Assembly (NCBI GenBank): GCA_005656395.1
Contig: SRSI01000004.1
Location: 1,798,001 to 1,862,000, forward strand
DNA: 64,000 nucleotides
From: Strongyloides papillosus
Taxonomy: Eukaryota > Nematoda > Chromadorea > Rhabditida > Strongyloididae
Reading direction: 5' to 3'
This document shows, one piece after another, positions 13,321 through 26,835 of the stretch; the first letter of the stretch is position 1, and the number at the start of each line of letters is the position of its first letter. The notes beneath the pieces are model-generated. The model was not told where the DNA came from, did no database searches, and saw nothing but the letters and a program-made list of their open reading frames with translations. The position numbers were made by a program, and so were the translations under genes.

Positions 13321-14541
13321 TTACAATGAAATTAACATTTCTTCATTTTCTCCCTCTAATACTTTCTCTTCATTCTCCTCTGTTTTGTTGTTATTGTTAT
13401 TATTTTTGTTATTCTTCTCTGATAAAGCAGCATGTGTAATAGCATTTAAAAAATTTTCACCTTTGGGAAAATTTGTCTTAAAAATTTTTAAAGCTTCCTC
13501 AAAATTATCTCTATATGCTAGTACTAAATCTTTCAATTTTATTGCCAAATCTCTATTATGTTTCTCGTTCAACATCTCAATTTTTATTAAAGCTCTTTCA
13601 CGTAACTCAACAAATTTATTCTTTGCAATTTCACGACACCTCAAAATAGTACGATATTCATAATTTCCATATTCTAGCCTTTCTAGATAAAACCTATTTT
13701 GGATACTCTCAATCTCTTCATCCTCCATTTCTTTAACTTTCAAACAATATGATAAATATTCAAATTTACTATCTAAATAAATTTTTAAAGCATCTCTTGT
13801 ATCAGGAATAGCTTTCTCTCCATAATTTCTTAAATTTTCATTTATAAATTTTAATTTATCAATTAAATTATGATTTATTTTTGATAAATTTCTATTCCCA
13901 TCACCAAAAGAATTATATAAATTATTAGCTACACTATTGTTTGATTTTGCAGCAATCTCATTTATAGCACTAGCAATACTACTTTGCGCTTGACTTATAT
14001 CGCATACATTTTTAATTAAATTACTTAAGCTATTTACCAGTTTTTCATAAAATATAGTATTTCTTTCCATTTTTTGAAGGCTCTGTAAAAGCAAATCATT
14101 ACATAAGATTGCTCTAGATAAACCTAAAGCATCAGCTGTTTCTGAATCCAAAAATTCAACAATTCTATGTTTGACTTTTTTAAAAGCTATATCTAATGAT
14201 TGTTCTTCATTTATAGTTTGTTCCAATGGTAGATAAGATATACGAACATTATCTAGAAAAAGATTATGAAATTAATACAATTAAATTAATTTATAATAAA
14301 TACCTTTTGAGCTTTGAATTAACTCAGCAACCTGGCTTTTAGTTTTTCTTTCAACAGAAATGCCATTTATTGCTAAAATATCATCACCAACTTGAATTTT
14401 TTTATTTCTTGAAGCTGGACTTCCATCAAATATTTGAACAATATACACTGATGGACAGATTGGATAACCACCTCCAATTGCTACCCCAATATGTCCTTTA
14501 GAATCTTTTTCGATAACAGCAACACTAAAGTTTGTTCTCAT
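13321..14541 (-). CDS. pick-1: PICK1 homologue (PDZ + BAR domain scaffold)
   Basis: Two exons on the minus strand, 14541-14304 and 14252-13321, joined in phase across a 51-nt intron, 389 residues (human PICK1 is about 415). The N-terminal PDZ domain (residues ~5-85) has the ligand-binding loop IGVAIGGG. The BAR/AH domain contains stretches close to human PICK1: KKVKHRIVEFL, ADALGLSRAILCND, KAIPDTR, KFEYLSYCLKVKEM and GNYEYRTILRCR. The acidic C terminus (EENEEKVLEGENEE) also matches the family. PICK1 binds receptor and kinase tails through its PDZ domain and curves membranes through BAR, controlling trafficking of glutamate receptors and dense-core vesicles. The protein starts about 20 residues later than the human one, so a small upstream exon cannot be excluded. 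An Asn run near the C terminus is a local A/T-driven insertion. Confidence 0.94.
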
Positions 14542-17012
14542 AATATAGTTATCAGATATATGTATATTATGTTAGGAAAAGGAATATGAATGCTAAAAAT
14601 GTATGTTTTACCACTGTAAATATAGAGGATGAAAATCGATAAAATATTATGCCATTATGTTGTAGTCCCACGATATTAATTCATATGATAAGACGATTTC
14701 CTTCTTCCTGTTCTTAATTAATTTTAACATATTTACTTGTTATGTAAATAATATTATATTAATAAACACCATAACATATATATTTAATGCAATTATAGTA
14801 TGTAGTTGTGATAAAGAAAAATTTTAATTAATATATAAGTATTAAACCAAAAAATTATTTAAAATTAAAATAATGTCTTTGATATAATAAATGCTATCCA
14901 TAATATGCATTTGCTATTATTTTTACAACATAAAAGATAAAAAATTTTAACTTTGATGTACTTTTTAAACATCTTACCTTTAAAAGTATTTAAAAAAAAT
15001 TGCCATGTATTTTGAGAAAGATATTCAAGCGAAATTGACAGAGTTTTTATGGAGCCAATATTATGTGTAAAATATAATTTGTAAATTATATGATTAAACA
15101 AATAAAAATGAGTCATAAATGATGATGATATTATTTGAAAAAAAAGCATAAATTTTCTAGCAATCTGAATATAATTTTTTTTCATAAATTTAAACGCTCC
15201 AACAGTTATGGAGAACTAAAATAATTATATAAGTAGTAAATATAAAAGAAATTTGATGAGCTTTTTTGAATGGTTTTGAATTTTCTTAAACAATAAATTA
15301 TCATATAATCGATAATAACCAGGAAGTGTTATTTATTTGCTAATATATTTAATAAATAATTTTGACAAAATTAATTAATGATGCATTTGACAAGATACTT
15401 TTTTTGAATAGTATGATAATTTTTTTACTATCTTAACAGTTGTTAAATCTTTAAAAAGTGGAATGAAACAATAATTTTTTATTGTTGTAAATAGTATTTT
15501 TGTTATTAGAATACCGACACTTCATATATTTAAAATATCTTAGTTGGCTCCTGTAAGAACAATAATAGTCAGAAGTCGTTTGGTTTTAATTAATTACTAC
15601 TATAAAAATCACATAAAAAGACAATAATTGCGGAACATCAAAAGAAAGTTTCCTAAATAGCTTACCAACAGCTTAAAAATGTTACAAACAGTCGATACAT
15701 AGTATATTATAAATCTCTTAAATATTTCTCATTATTTGTGTTAAATTAAAAAACCTGTTACAAGTTAAATTAAGATAAAATATATTTTTAAAAATTTCCA
15801 TCTGTCATAAGCATCACTCTCTTGTATATATGCTATTTAAATTTGTCATTTTTAATAATGTTATTTTGAACTTTATTTTTACTTGTCAATCACGTATAAG
15901 TCTATTTTCTTTTTAACATCATACTAATTAACGTCAGGAAGAGATTAAACCTTAAAGAGTCATTATATTTTCAGTTATGTAAAATGGAGTGTGAACCTAG
16001 TATTATGAAGAATGAACTCATCCACTTCATAATTATCTTAAAACTTTCCCATTAATTGAAAGTAATCGAGTATGCAAATCGGTAACAAAATCTTCGGCTT
16101 CCTTTTATAATATATGTGAAATTCATTTGTTAGATCAAACTTTTTTTCTTATGCATGCGCAAACTCTCTTCTACACTTTTTTGTTATTTAAAAAATTTCC
16201 CCTTAATAATTTTTTCATGTTATATATTGTAAAAAAATAACAAAAACATATTGAAACTAAAATATTGTGTTACCTTTTGTTTACTTTCCCTTATATCTTT
16301 GTTAATTCTTTGATAAACATGAGAAAGTTATAATTAAATGAAAATATTTTAAGTAAGATAAAGCATGATAACTTTTTAACATTCACACAATAATTAACTA
16401 TACTTTTAATTTGTCAAAAAGCATACAACTACCGCTAAAATATTTCTAGTTAGTGCCATAAGAATTTTTCTACTACTAATTTCATGCTATTTTTTAATAT
16501 TTTAATTAACCATAGTCAAACATTTCATTTTTTTCAAATTATTTTCTAACTACACCTTGATGAATCTTACATATGTCCTTTACATAATACTTTTAATTTA
16601 TTCTCTCATTAACAAAAATATCATACTCATTTCCTTCTTTTTTTATTCACATTTCCATTTGTAAATATCAAATGAATTTAACACTCCTGGAAAGCTTTAA
16701 GCAACTGTTTTTATATCCTTTAGTTCTTTTCCATATTACTATTTATGTTCTTCACTACTTTTATCTAATTTTATTTGAGAATACAATTAGTTTCTCATAG
16801 ACAACAAGGCGTATGCCTCTCCTTCTGATCATCTCCGCCTTCATACATCCTCTATATAATAATTTTTTATATTTATTATATAATCACTTTCCATATATAT
16901 ATTTTATAAACAATATATCATCTTTTATTTTTTCACTTGTAGATATTGCAAATTTTTTAAAAGTTTAATTATAACTTATTAATTCTAGATTTTTAGTTGT
17001 GTATATTCAATT
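14542..17012. other. Divergent intergenic region between pick-1 and the Hairy-type gene
   Basis: 2.5 kb of A/T-rich sequence holding the promoters of two diverging genes. A perfect POU octamer, ATGCAAAT, lies at 16072-16079. A mildly GC-richer patch with a near-palindrome (GGCGTATGCC) and CTCTATATAATAA lies around 16800-16860, about 150-210 bp before the Hairy-type start. The minus-strand frame at 14865-15185 has no family resemblance and looks like chance. Confidence 0.5.
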
Positions 17013-17747
17013 ATGGATCCTAATAAACATATGACGTATATTTTTAATGATATGCCAATGGATAGAAAGGTAAACGCCAATTATAATATTATTTTACTTA
17101 AAATGTTTAAGGATAAAAAACCATTAATGGAAAGAAAAAGAAGGGCACGTATGAATGAAAGCTTAAATGAATTAAAAAAATTAATTCTATTCATTTCACC
17201 ACAACTGAAATCAAAACTTGAAAAGGCAGATATATTAGAAATAACAGTTCATTATTTTAAACAATTGGTTGCCATACATGCTAATTTATTACCAAAATTA
17301 AAAAATCTACCCGAAATGATGAATGATGATGCTAATAGGTGTTTAAAAAATGAAGAAAAAGAATTTAATATGAAGGAGATAACTAATTTTCAAACACCTA
17401 ACGCATCCTCATTCTTAAGTCCACCATCGTCAGTTTCTCCTGACAATAAAGAGAAAAAAAATACAGTATTTTCATCGCCTAATGAAACACCAAATTGTAG
17501 TAGAAGTATTAGGAAAAGAAAGGGAACAATTGATGATGCAAGAAGTAAAGAAATTACACCAATATTATCACCAACCTCAAAAAATGTGCACTTTTATAAT
17601 TATTTACCTTCAGCGCCATTTATACCAACTTTTTTTATGCAACAATATATATCAAATCAGGAATCAACAAAATCTTTAAATATTCATCATAATTTTAATG
17701 ATGTCTTGGAGCAGGAGAATAAGAATGATGTATGGCGACCATGGTAA
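17013..17747 (+). CDS. Hairy/Enhancer-of-split (lin-22-like) bHLH repressor
   Basis: A 244-codon frame, or 230 residues if 17070-17111 is removed as an in-frame 42-nt intron (AAG|GTAAAC ... TTTAAG). Splicing would place KKPLMERKRRARMN directly after MDRK, closer to other Hairy proteins, so I favour it. The basic region carries the proline typical of Hairy/E(spl) factors, followed by helix 1 (ESLNELKKLIL), a loop, and helix 2 (EKADILEITVHYFKQL). The very last residues are WRPW, the Groucho/TLE co-repressor motif. No clear Orange domain is visible. The middle is a Ser/Pro-rich linker with an RKRK cluster. By family it is a DNA-binding transcriptional repressor acting in cell-fate choice; lin-22 of C. 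elegans is the closest role I can suggest, without certainty of orthology. Confidence 0.88.
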   Translation: MDPNKHMTYIFNDMPMDRKVNANYNIILLKMFKDKKPLMERKRRARMNESLNELKKLILFISPQLKSKLEKADILEITVHYFKQLVAIHANLLPKLKNLPEMMNDDANRCLKNEEKEFNMKEITNFQTPNASSFLSPPSSVSPDNKEKKNTVFSSPNETPNCSRSIRKRKGTIDDARSKEITPILSPTSKNVHFYNYLPSAPFIPTFFMQQYISNQESTKSLNIHHNFNDVLEQENKNDVWRPW

Positions 17748-18865
17748 AAGAAGATTAAAACATTTCTTTAATATTAAACTTTAATTTTTTACTACGCAAA
17801 GGTCAATCATGGATTTATTAAAAAAGTTTTTTTATACACATATTATCATAAATTGTTTTTTATCCTCAGTTATTGTTTATTTTCTCATATGTTTTATGAT
17901 TTTGATTAGGAAGTTTAAAACATTTTATCTATGTGAATTAAACATTTTGATACTCAAGGTATGATACTAACCTTTGTTAAATGAGAACGGAAGACAGATG
18001 TTTATTTTGCTCAAGTTCGATAAACTTGCATGAGAAAAAATATGTTATATAAACTTTCAAGAATTTATAACTTTAAAACCAATGAAAATATGTGAATGAT
18101 ATTTGGAAAAATTTTTTTATAGAGTTATTATGATAAAATAAATTTTGTTTTTTAATCTATATAATTAAGTGAAAAAGTAAGACATTATCTTTGATAGAGT
18201 AAAAATTTATTGGAAAATGTAAGATATATAAATCTTTTAAATTATACGTCGTGTTGAAAAAATATATCATTATTTAAGAAGGAAAATATTTTTTATAAAA
18301 GTATAGGTATACAAAGTTTATCCTTAAATTTTTGAAATCATATACTTATAACTTAACTACTGTCCATTATAGGTTTAATTGCCTAGTCAACCTTTCATTG
18401 TATTAAAAGTCTTTTGGAACAATAAAGTGTATATAATAATTTAAAAATTTATCTAGAAATAGCCATTGGCTATAAAGATTTTGTTTTCCGTACTATTAAA
18501 CGGAAAATAACGTTTTTAAATAGGTGAATTTAATAGCTGAATGGGTTGATAAAATTCTTAAAAATATTGAAAAGTATTTTAAAAGTTTGTCTATATATGT
18601 TTTGTTATGTAATTTTTGTTAAAGAAATTTTAAAAAATATATATCTTATCTATATTTTATTTTTTATCCTTTTTTAGATCTCCATATATATGACAGCATA
18701 CTGTACGACGTTGCATGTATGGGTGTTTAAAAAATTTCATGTTATCTAATAATAGTATTTTAATATTTATAAATTTACTTATCATTTTCAAATCCACCTA
18801 TTCACAATGGTTAAGTATAAGTTGTAAGTAGAAAATTGTTAAAAAAATAAACTTACATTTTTTAG
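17748..18865. other. Spacer, probably including the missing 5' exon(s) of the next gene
   Basis: A/T-rich spacer of 1.1 kb. The following receptor gene needs a signal-peptide exon ending in phase 1, which should lie here or further upstream. Candidates around 18670-18830 (an ATG near 18690 and one at 18805) could not be joined in the right phase with good splice sites, so I leave the 5' end open. Confidence 0.4.
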
Positions 18866-21800
18866 CCTTTAAATCACGATTTTCACTTCCATGCGTTAAT
18901 AATACTTTTCATTGTGGTGATGGAAAATGTATAACAATAGATAAAGTTCATGATTCAACTAATGATTGTCAGGATGGTAGTGATGAATGTAAGTTATAAA
19001 AGTATTGTTTAGTCATCTAAAAAATTTAGTTTGCTTTCCTGGATATGTTAAATGTGGAGAAATTTGTGTTGAAGCTAAAAATGCTGATAATTGTTTTGGT
19101 TTTATAAGTAGGTTTGAAATGTTTAATATTTTAGTAAATATTTTTAAGATTGTTATAAATCTAGAAACTTTCCCAAATATTGTCCTTATTTAAAGCAAAA
19201 ACTTTGCAATGCCAACGGTACTTTTCATTGTAAAGGATATGGTGAGTGTATTTTTGCCGAGTGGATGTTTGATAAAAAACAAGATTGTTATGATGGAAGT
19301 GACTTAGGTAAATAATAATAAAAAAATTTAAATACAAAAATTTTTTCTAGATGAAGAGTATGTATCAATATTTAAAAAAATATTAAATAATCAATACCCT
19401 GAAGAATTAATTTATCACTTGAGTAACAAAGAAAAACTTGATCCTTCAAAAAACATACTTTGGCCACCAACTTTATGGCCAAATACTCCTCTTATAATTC
19501 CGAGTTTGGTACCTATTATTACACCAAAATCAAATCCATCAAATTCTAACTTAAAACCAATAACACCACTTGAAGGATTAGAATTAATGAATAGTAAAAC
19601 TTCACAAAAAGCACCATTACTATTTCCTACATTAATACCATATCAAATAACTAAAAGTCAGTATGATAATACAGAACCAAGTTTATCAACAATAAGCATG
19701 GAAAGTGCTACTATTAATGTGGATACATTTCCTATAATTAACTCTCCTACCCCTTTAAACACACATATTAGTGGTCATTCACAGACAACTGAAAGTGTTA
19801 ATATTTTAAACATACCACAAAATAATAGAAATAAACTTGAAAAAGAAATATTAGAGGAAAATACATACTTTTCAGGTATAATTGAGAAAAATAAAAGTAT
19901 AGATAATTTGTTGGAAACATTAAAAGAAAGCACAAAAATGCCATCTATAGCTTTTGTTGAAAAGGCTACCAAGCAGACAAATGAAAGTAATAATTATCTT
20001 AAAATTATTGAAACAACGGACAAGTTAAGGAAAGGGAATATTAATACTGACGACAATCTCAATTATACATATTTTGACAATATATTTGGTAATGAGGAGT
20101 TAATTACAAATCGTGGAAATAATATCCAATCAACAGAAGTCCTTCAACAACCTGCTAAGGAAGAAGAATCTTCTACACAGTCAAATACTTTATCATCTAT
20201 AAATAATGATAGTAATTATTTTCAAACAATGACTCAAAATTATTTAGAAATAGATAAAGTAGGATAAAATAAAATATTTTTAATAAATTATATTATTTTA
20301 GATAGACAATAAAGAAAATGATTTAAAATTTTTAACATCAACTACACAATTTCAGGATAACTATATATCAGATATATTCAATGAAAATAATAATGCTTAT
20401 ACAACAACTACTAATTTTCCTATTAATGTACCTATGAACATTAATTCATTATTACCTTCAAAAGAAACAGCAAAAAATAATCATGAAAGTAAAAATTTTT
20501 TTACCACATATAAAGTATCAACTTCTGATGATAGAAATTTGTTATCTTCAACAACCCAATATGACAGTCAACATTTTCTATTTACCACAATTCAAATTGA
20601 CAGTCAAAATATTCTATCTACAAAAGCTCAATATGAAAGTTCAAATTTTTTAACAAAGCAAGACAATATTCTCAAAACAACCATACAAAGTACAATAAAT
20701 AAGAACGATAATTATAAAGGATTTAAAGTAAATAACCAAAATAAAGATTTAATAAGTAATGAAAAAAAAATCATACCATTAACATCAGGTTTATTAACAA
20801 AGTCAGAGGTTTTGGAAGACAAATTTAATCCTCAAAATATTATAGGCAAACAATTAAATACACCTCAAAATTGGAATTTTTTTGGTGTTCAACCGAAAGA
20901 AGTAGCAAAAAATGTTCACTCTATTGATGATCCATTTACCTTCTCCTCAAAACCTATTTATTTCGAAAGTACCACCGTAAAACCAAAAGAATCAGATAAT
21001 AGTTTTACAACAAATGCAAAAATAAATTTAGAGAAGTTGGAAAAATTATCAACAACTGTTTCTTCGTTATTTGGTTCAACTGAAGATTTGGTAAATATTG
21101 CTAATAACAGAAATAAACAACTTTCAAATAGTGAGAAAAGTTTGAATAAAAATATTAATGAAAATATCAGTGATAAAACAGACTTTGAGATAGCAACAAC
21201 TTCATTGCCCTTTGATGATTCTCAGAAAAGTACATCTTTAACGAATGATGACCAAACAACAATACAATCTTTAGAGACATCATTTAATCAAAGCATGTCA
21301 CCTGAAGAGTACAATAATTGTATTAAAAATTTTATGCATGATAATTTTCATAATCTTGATACATATGGAGATTCAATGTGTACATGCTCACCCGGTGAGA
21401 CAGTTGGATTTTTAGGTTTCTGTCAACATAAACTAAATCCAATCATTTTAAAACTACACATAGAAGAAGTATGCGGAAAATTACCTTCAAAAGAGGTTGA
21501 AAAAAGGTTAACAAAAGGAGTTGTTTCATTGTTAACAGATAAAAATAATGTAGATGATGTTTGTTTTCGTAAAACTAAAGAGAATGAATGGATTGCAGAG
21601 GTTTTTTGTCAAAATTGTTCATTATCATCTATTGATAAATTTTTTAAAAGAAGGGATATGAAAAATAAGTATAAATCAAAATTTTACTTTACTCCTGCTG
21701 GTAGTGATGCTTGTAATGATTCAGAGTTAAATTTTTGTGATAAAAATGCAACTTGTGTACCATTGACTGATAAATATCAATGTATTTGTAGAGGTGATCG

Positions 21801-24800
21801 TAAAAATGCCTCTGAAATGATTAATTTCGATACAGATTATGGAAGAAATTGTCATAATAATGATCAATGTGATACATTATTTGGAATATGTACTATGTAT
21901 TGGTTATTATTAATAACTTTTATTTTATTTATCATTCCATGTCTTTGCTGTTTATTGTATAGAATTTGTTTGTCGCACAACATTTGTGATTGTAACGATG
22001 AAAGATTTTCAAACTTTTTTACATCACACTTCAAAAGTAAAAATCGCAGGAGGTCTAAAAATTTAATTATTGAGGATATTAAGGAAGCACAAAAATGGCA
22101 TCCAGAAGAAACAAGACCCAGTAGTGTTCACTCAACAGAAAATTTTGAAGCAAATGTAAGAAGAAAAAGTGCTATTAATTTAGATGATGATGAGTTTACA
22201 TCAAGAAAATCTATGAGAAGTCGTACAAACTCTATTTATTCTGTTGAAGATTATATGATTGTTGAGGATGAGACTATAAATTATGAAAATGATATCCTTC
22301 CAGTTGCACAGACAAAAGCTGATGTTCATGATGAACCCGTATTCGAAAAAGTTGAAAAAGATGAAATTCCTTTTAAAAAATTCATTGGAACACTTCATCG
22401 TTATCAAAGTCAACCAGTAATTAATGATATACATTCAAAAGAACGCTATCGCAGTCTATCAGATTTAAAGGAGATTGATAGTAAAAAAAAAATTGAAAAT
22501 AAAAATGATTTAATGTTTTTACCAAAGGCTTTATCTAGATCAAGTATTTTAGACAGTAGCGAAAATAAATTTAATGACGTCCATAGGGAAATTAGAACAA
22601 CTCATAACTCTATAGAAGATATTTCTTCTTTATCTAGTGGCCAAACAAATAAAATAAATAATGAAATGAAAGACAAAAATTTTTTAGAAAAGGAAGTTAA
22701 TATAGAAGATATTGTTGCAAATGAAAATGTCACTAGTGATGTAGAAACAAAATCAATAAAGGGAGGAAAAGTATTTCATTCAAAAAATTCTAGTAGTTCA
22801 TTGTTAAGTAATCAACCAATAATTGAGGAAGAAGAGAACGAAGGGCATGAATGTGGAACATTTATGGAAAAATTGGGAGGTATATATCAACCATCTGATG
22901 ATATACTTTTGAGTGGAATAACAAATACATCCATTAAATCACATCCATATATAAATTTCAATCGACCTAGTACTTCAACAGATAGCTATCATAGCAATAA
23001 AATTTCAGAAACCAATATAAAAAAAAAATTCTTCTTAAACAAAAAAAATGCTTCATCAGCTTCGTTGTTGCAACATGCTCAAAATAGTAACAATGATACG
23101 CAGTTACCATTGTCATTAAAAGGTAGCCTTACTTCTGTTGGACCATCAATCAAAGATTTTGAGTATAAGAGTATTAAAAAGATATCATCTAAAAGTAGTA
23201 TTAAAAGTGAGAGTGAAACACTTTGGGAACATTATCAACATGATAAAGAATTACCTGACGTTCCTCAAACAGATAGTATGGATGAATTAGAAAAACTCTT
23301 TCTAGAAAGGTTAAAACATGAGGAAGAGCTTAGAAATTATGCTGAAGCTCAACATAATGAAGAAATTAAAATGAAAGAAGAAAACGAAAAGATTGATAAA
23401 ACTGAAAATTATTGCCCTATAGAAACTTTAGTGGTGCCTCGTCTTGAAATTCCAAACGAATTATCAAAATTAGACAAAAATTACGTCATTCCTATAGAAA
23501 AGAAAAGAAATGTTCAAGAAGTTCCTCACAACATTGAAGCTTGTTCAAAGAAAATTATAAATATATCTGCAAAGGTTAGCAATAAAGAACTTATCGGAGG
23601 TGAAAAGGTAGAAAATATGTTAGGTGAAATAACAAAAGTATCTGATTACAACTATAAAGAAGATAGTACTTATATAAATATTGTTAAAAATTCTCCTACA
23701 AAGAAAAAGAATAATGAAGAAAAATATGACAGAGATGATCATTCTTCAGGAAATAGTCCCAAAGTCAATTTTGAAAAAATTGGATATGATTCGCCAAAAG
23801 TCAATGTAGATAGTATAAACATTGAAACATCTCGTAAAAATAAAGAACAAAAAAGTAGAAACCATTTACCAAAAGTTAATGATGATAATAAGAAAGTCGA
23901 TACATCCCGAGAGAATATGGAACAAAAAATTATAAGACATTCACAAAATGTTAATATTGATAGTAAAGACACTGAAACACCTCGTCAAATACAAGTGCAA
24001 AAGGTCAAGAAAAATCCAAAGAAGGTTAATATAAATAACAAGAGCACTGGAACACCTAAAAACATTAATGAACCAAAAGTAGAACATTATTCATTGAAAG
24101 ATAATGTTATCAATAAAGAAGTTGAAGCAATTGAAAAGAATAAAGAACAGGTAATTAATGATAAAACTAAAAAAGATATCAAAAAGAATATGGAAAAAGA
24201 TATGACAATGAAAAATGACAGAAATACTCTTAATCCTTCGATAGCATTAATAACAATATCTAAACCATCTAAAACTGATAACAAACGTATAATATCTCAT
24301 TTTATTCCTGAAGATGGAAGAAATATAAGAATTGTTGATATAAAAGTTACAAAAGATAACAAAGAACCTGATACAATTAGATCAAGAAAAGTTCCTCTTA
24401 AACCTCCAATCCCTAAATTTACAAATTTAAAGGTTTCACCCACAAGAAATAATGGTCCTCCGTCATCACGATCTGTTCAGGAGAGAGAGAAAACAACATC
24501 CCCAATAGTAAGAAGTTTATCATTTAATTTAAATAAATCACCCATTAGAAGGACAAGTTTAGGCAAAAAAGAAACGGAAATAAAGGGTGAAAAACAATTA
24601 CCATCTCAAGGTAAATTTAAATTACCAAAAATTGATGAAAAACAACAAAATAATGGCGATGAGAGTAAAATGACTAAGCATGATAAAAATATAAAACTTC
24701 CTTCGTTAAATAAAGATAATTCATTAGCAACAAAAATTAAAGATCATAAGAAGAATGATATTTTACCTAAGGTCAATCCAACAACATCTAATGTTGTTAA

Positions 24801-25884
24801 AGAAAGAGTTAAACAACCAAAAAATGTTACGTTAAACAAAAGAAAAGAAACTGAACCAATAAAAAGTATTATAAAAGTACCAGACAAAAGGCTTGATGAA
24901 TTAAAAACTTTAAAAAATATTATTCCTGAAAAAAGAGAAATTTATAAAGAGCAAGAGGAAAAGAACAATTCTAATGTCCAAGTAAGTAAAGAAAAGAAAG
25001 TAAAACAGGTTGATGATGATCATTTATGTAATGTTTGTAAACACGATGTGATACAAATACATCCATCTGAGGAATCCAAAGAACAACATAAGAGCAGGAA
25101 AATAAAAAGTTTTATTAAGCAACAGGAGAAAGCAGGTATATTAACAAGGAACCCAAATACTCGACAGCTTTCTGCCATCATAGAAAAATCAGAAGAATAT
25201 AAATATGTCAAACTACCTGAATATTCAATTGGAGATGCGTATTATAATGAAGATGAATATGTTGAAAGAAAGTTACCAAGTCATGGAACATCTAACTTTG
25301 ATATTTCACGAGAGAATAGTTTAATACCCGTACATTTTGACAGTAGATATGTTGGTCCACCAAGTGCAAGAGAAAGCGCAAGAATTTTGGAAAATGAGGG
25401 TGATTATTATGCTGGTGATGTTGATCTGGACCTACCAGGTCCATATATTTTACCTGTTTCTGAAGAAGATATGAGAGGTTGTATATTTAATAATACTGAT
25501 TTAAGGAAATTAAAAACAAATATACCATTTTATGATTGGGATCATCATAGTGAAATTGTAAAAAGTGAAAATGTTAATAAACAAAATTTTAGTCATTCAA
25601 AGTCAGAATCAAATTTAGAAATAATTATTTCAAGGAATAGCGGAAGACAAAATCAATCTTCAGGTATATTGAATAAGATTCCAAATGAAGGTAAATATCA
25701 TATTACAAGGAGAAGTGATCTATTGACACAAGATAAAGATTTAATTACTAGGGAGAAATCAAATTTATCCATCAACAGTAATGAAGATGGGCGTTGGAAT
25801 TTGGCAATACTTCATGAGGGAGATATGGAGAAAATACCACTACCACCATTATCATACTCCTATCGATCAAATAATAAAAAATAA
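18866..25884 (+). CDS. Large LDLa/EGF-like transmembrane receptor, 5' end unresolved
   Basis: Visible exons: 18866-18988, 19030-19111, 19165-19307, 19351-20258 and 20302-25884; all phases agree and give about 2,280 residues, minus an unseen N-terminal exon. The first exons encode cysteine-rich LDL-receptor class A modules (CGDGKC...DCQDGSDE; LCNANGTFHC...DCYDGSDLDEE). A Ser/Thr/Asn-rich, mucin-like stretch follows, then a cysteine-bearing region that may be SEA-like, and an EGF-like module (NFCDKNATCVPLTDKYQCIC). One membrane span (WLLLITFILFIIPCLCCLLY) leads to a very long, low-complexity cytoplasmic tail of about 1,300 residues with basic, Ser-rich segments and 25-residue repeats. I do not recognise a named orthologue. 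The layout suggests a cell-surface or cuticle/epidermal attachment receptor, but no ligand or pathway can be read from the sequence. Confidence 0.75.
23791..24150 (+). repeat. 75-bp coding tandem repeat (25 residues per unit)
   Basis: Four full units start at 23791, 23866, 23941 and 24016, with a decayed fifth from 24091. Each is exactly 75 bp and keeps the phase. The units begin SPKVNVDS, LPKVNDDN, SQNVNIDS and PKKVNINN, share ETSR/DTSR/ETPR/GTPK in the middle, and end EQK or VQK followed by three or four mostly basic residues. They lie in the cytoplasmic tail of the LDLa receptor. Divergence between units shows an old or relaxed duplication, not a fresh one. Confidence 0.8.
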
Positions 25885-26835
25885 ATAAATATGTGCAAGT
25901 AAATGAAAAAATATTATTTGTGCCTTTGATAATTTGAATCACAAGATATATGGCTTTCAATTGTTTATTTTTTTAAATTATATTTATACATCTGATATTT
26001 ATAATTACAACCATTTAAATTTTATCCAAAAATACTATATCTTATTTTTTTATAAAATGATAAATCAATTTTAATATTAAATTCCATACAAATCCAATAT
26101 ATTTACTGAACTTTAATATATTACATAAAGTATATTTTTTAAATAATTTATAGTAATTGTTAAAAAGTTCAAAGTATATTTTATTAAAGAATAATAATTA
26201 TACGTTTCATTGTTAATATTGTTTACTTTGCCAATCGTGATTAAATAAATAATAATGATCGTATTGTAAAATTTTTCAAGGGCTATTAAAAAATTTTAAC
26301 ATTCTCTACAAGATGTGAATAGTTTAATTTAAATTTTATAAGTATATTTCAATGACATAGAAAAGATTATTATTCTAATTATTGCATTATTGAAGTTCAA
26401 ATGATACATTAAAATATATGTTTGATAACAGGTTTTAAAAATAGGACTATAGATATATTTTATTAATTTCTAATATTATTCGTTTCACATCAAAAAAGAA
26501 AAATACTTGTTATAAAAGTTATTTTAAAATATACGTATAAATTTGCTAAATTATGTCAATATGAATTTGTGCATATTAGTAACGCACAAGGAAATCACAT
26601 AATTTTTTTATGAAGCGCTTCTTGAAAATGTAAAGAGTGATATGATGTCATTGACTGAATAAGAATGTTTTTAACTACAATAAACAACTAACATTTTCAC
26701 AATAACAATTATTATAAACATTTAAAAAATTTATATAAAATACAATATATAATAAAAAATGAGTTCGATTAATACATACTTTAAAAGAATTAAAAAAACA
26801 TAAATATGAATAAAAAAATATTTTATTTTATAAAC
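25885..26835. other. Spacer between converging genes
   Basis: Holds the 3' UTRs of the LDLa receptor (plus) and the glutamate receptor (minus). AATAAA words lie just after the plus-strand stop and near 26810. Nothing else is recognisable. Confidence 0.55.

Noticed and set aside
14865..15185. 106-codon minus-strand frame.
   Set aside because: Composition follows A/T bias, no family resemblance and no splice or promoter context.
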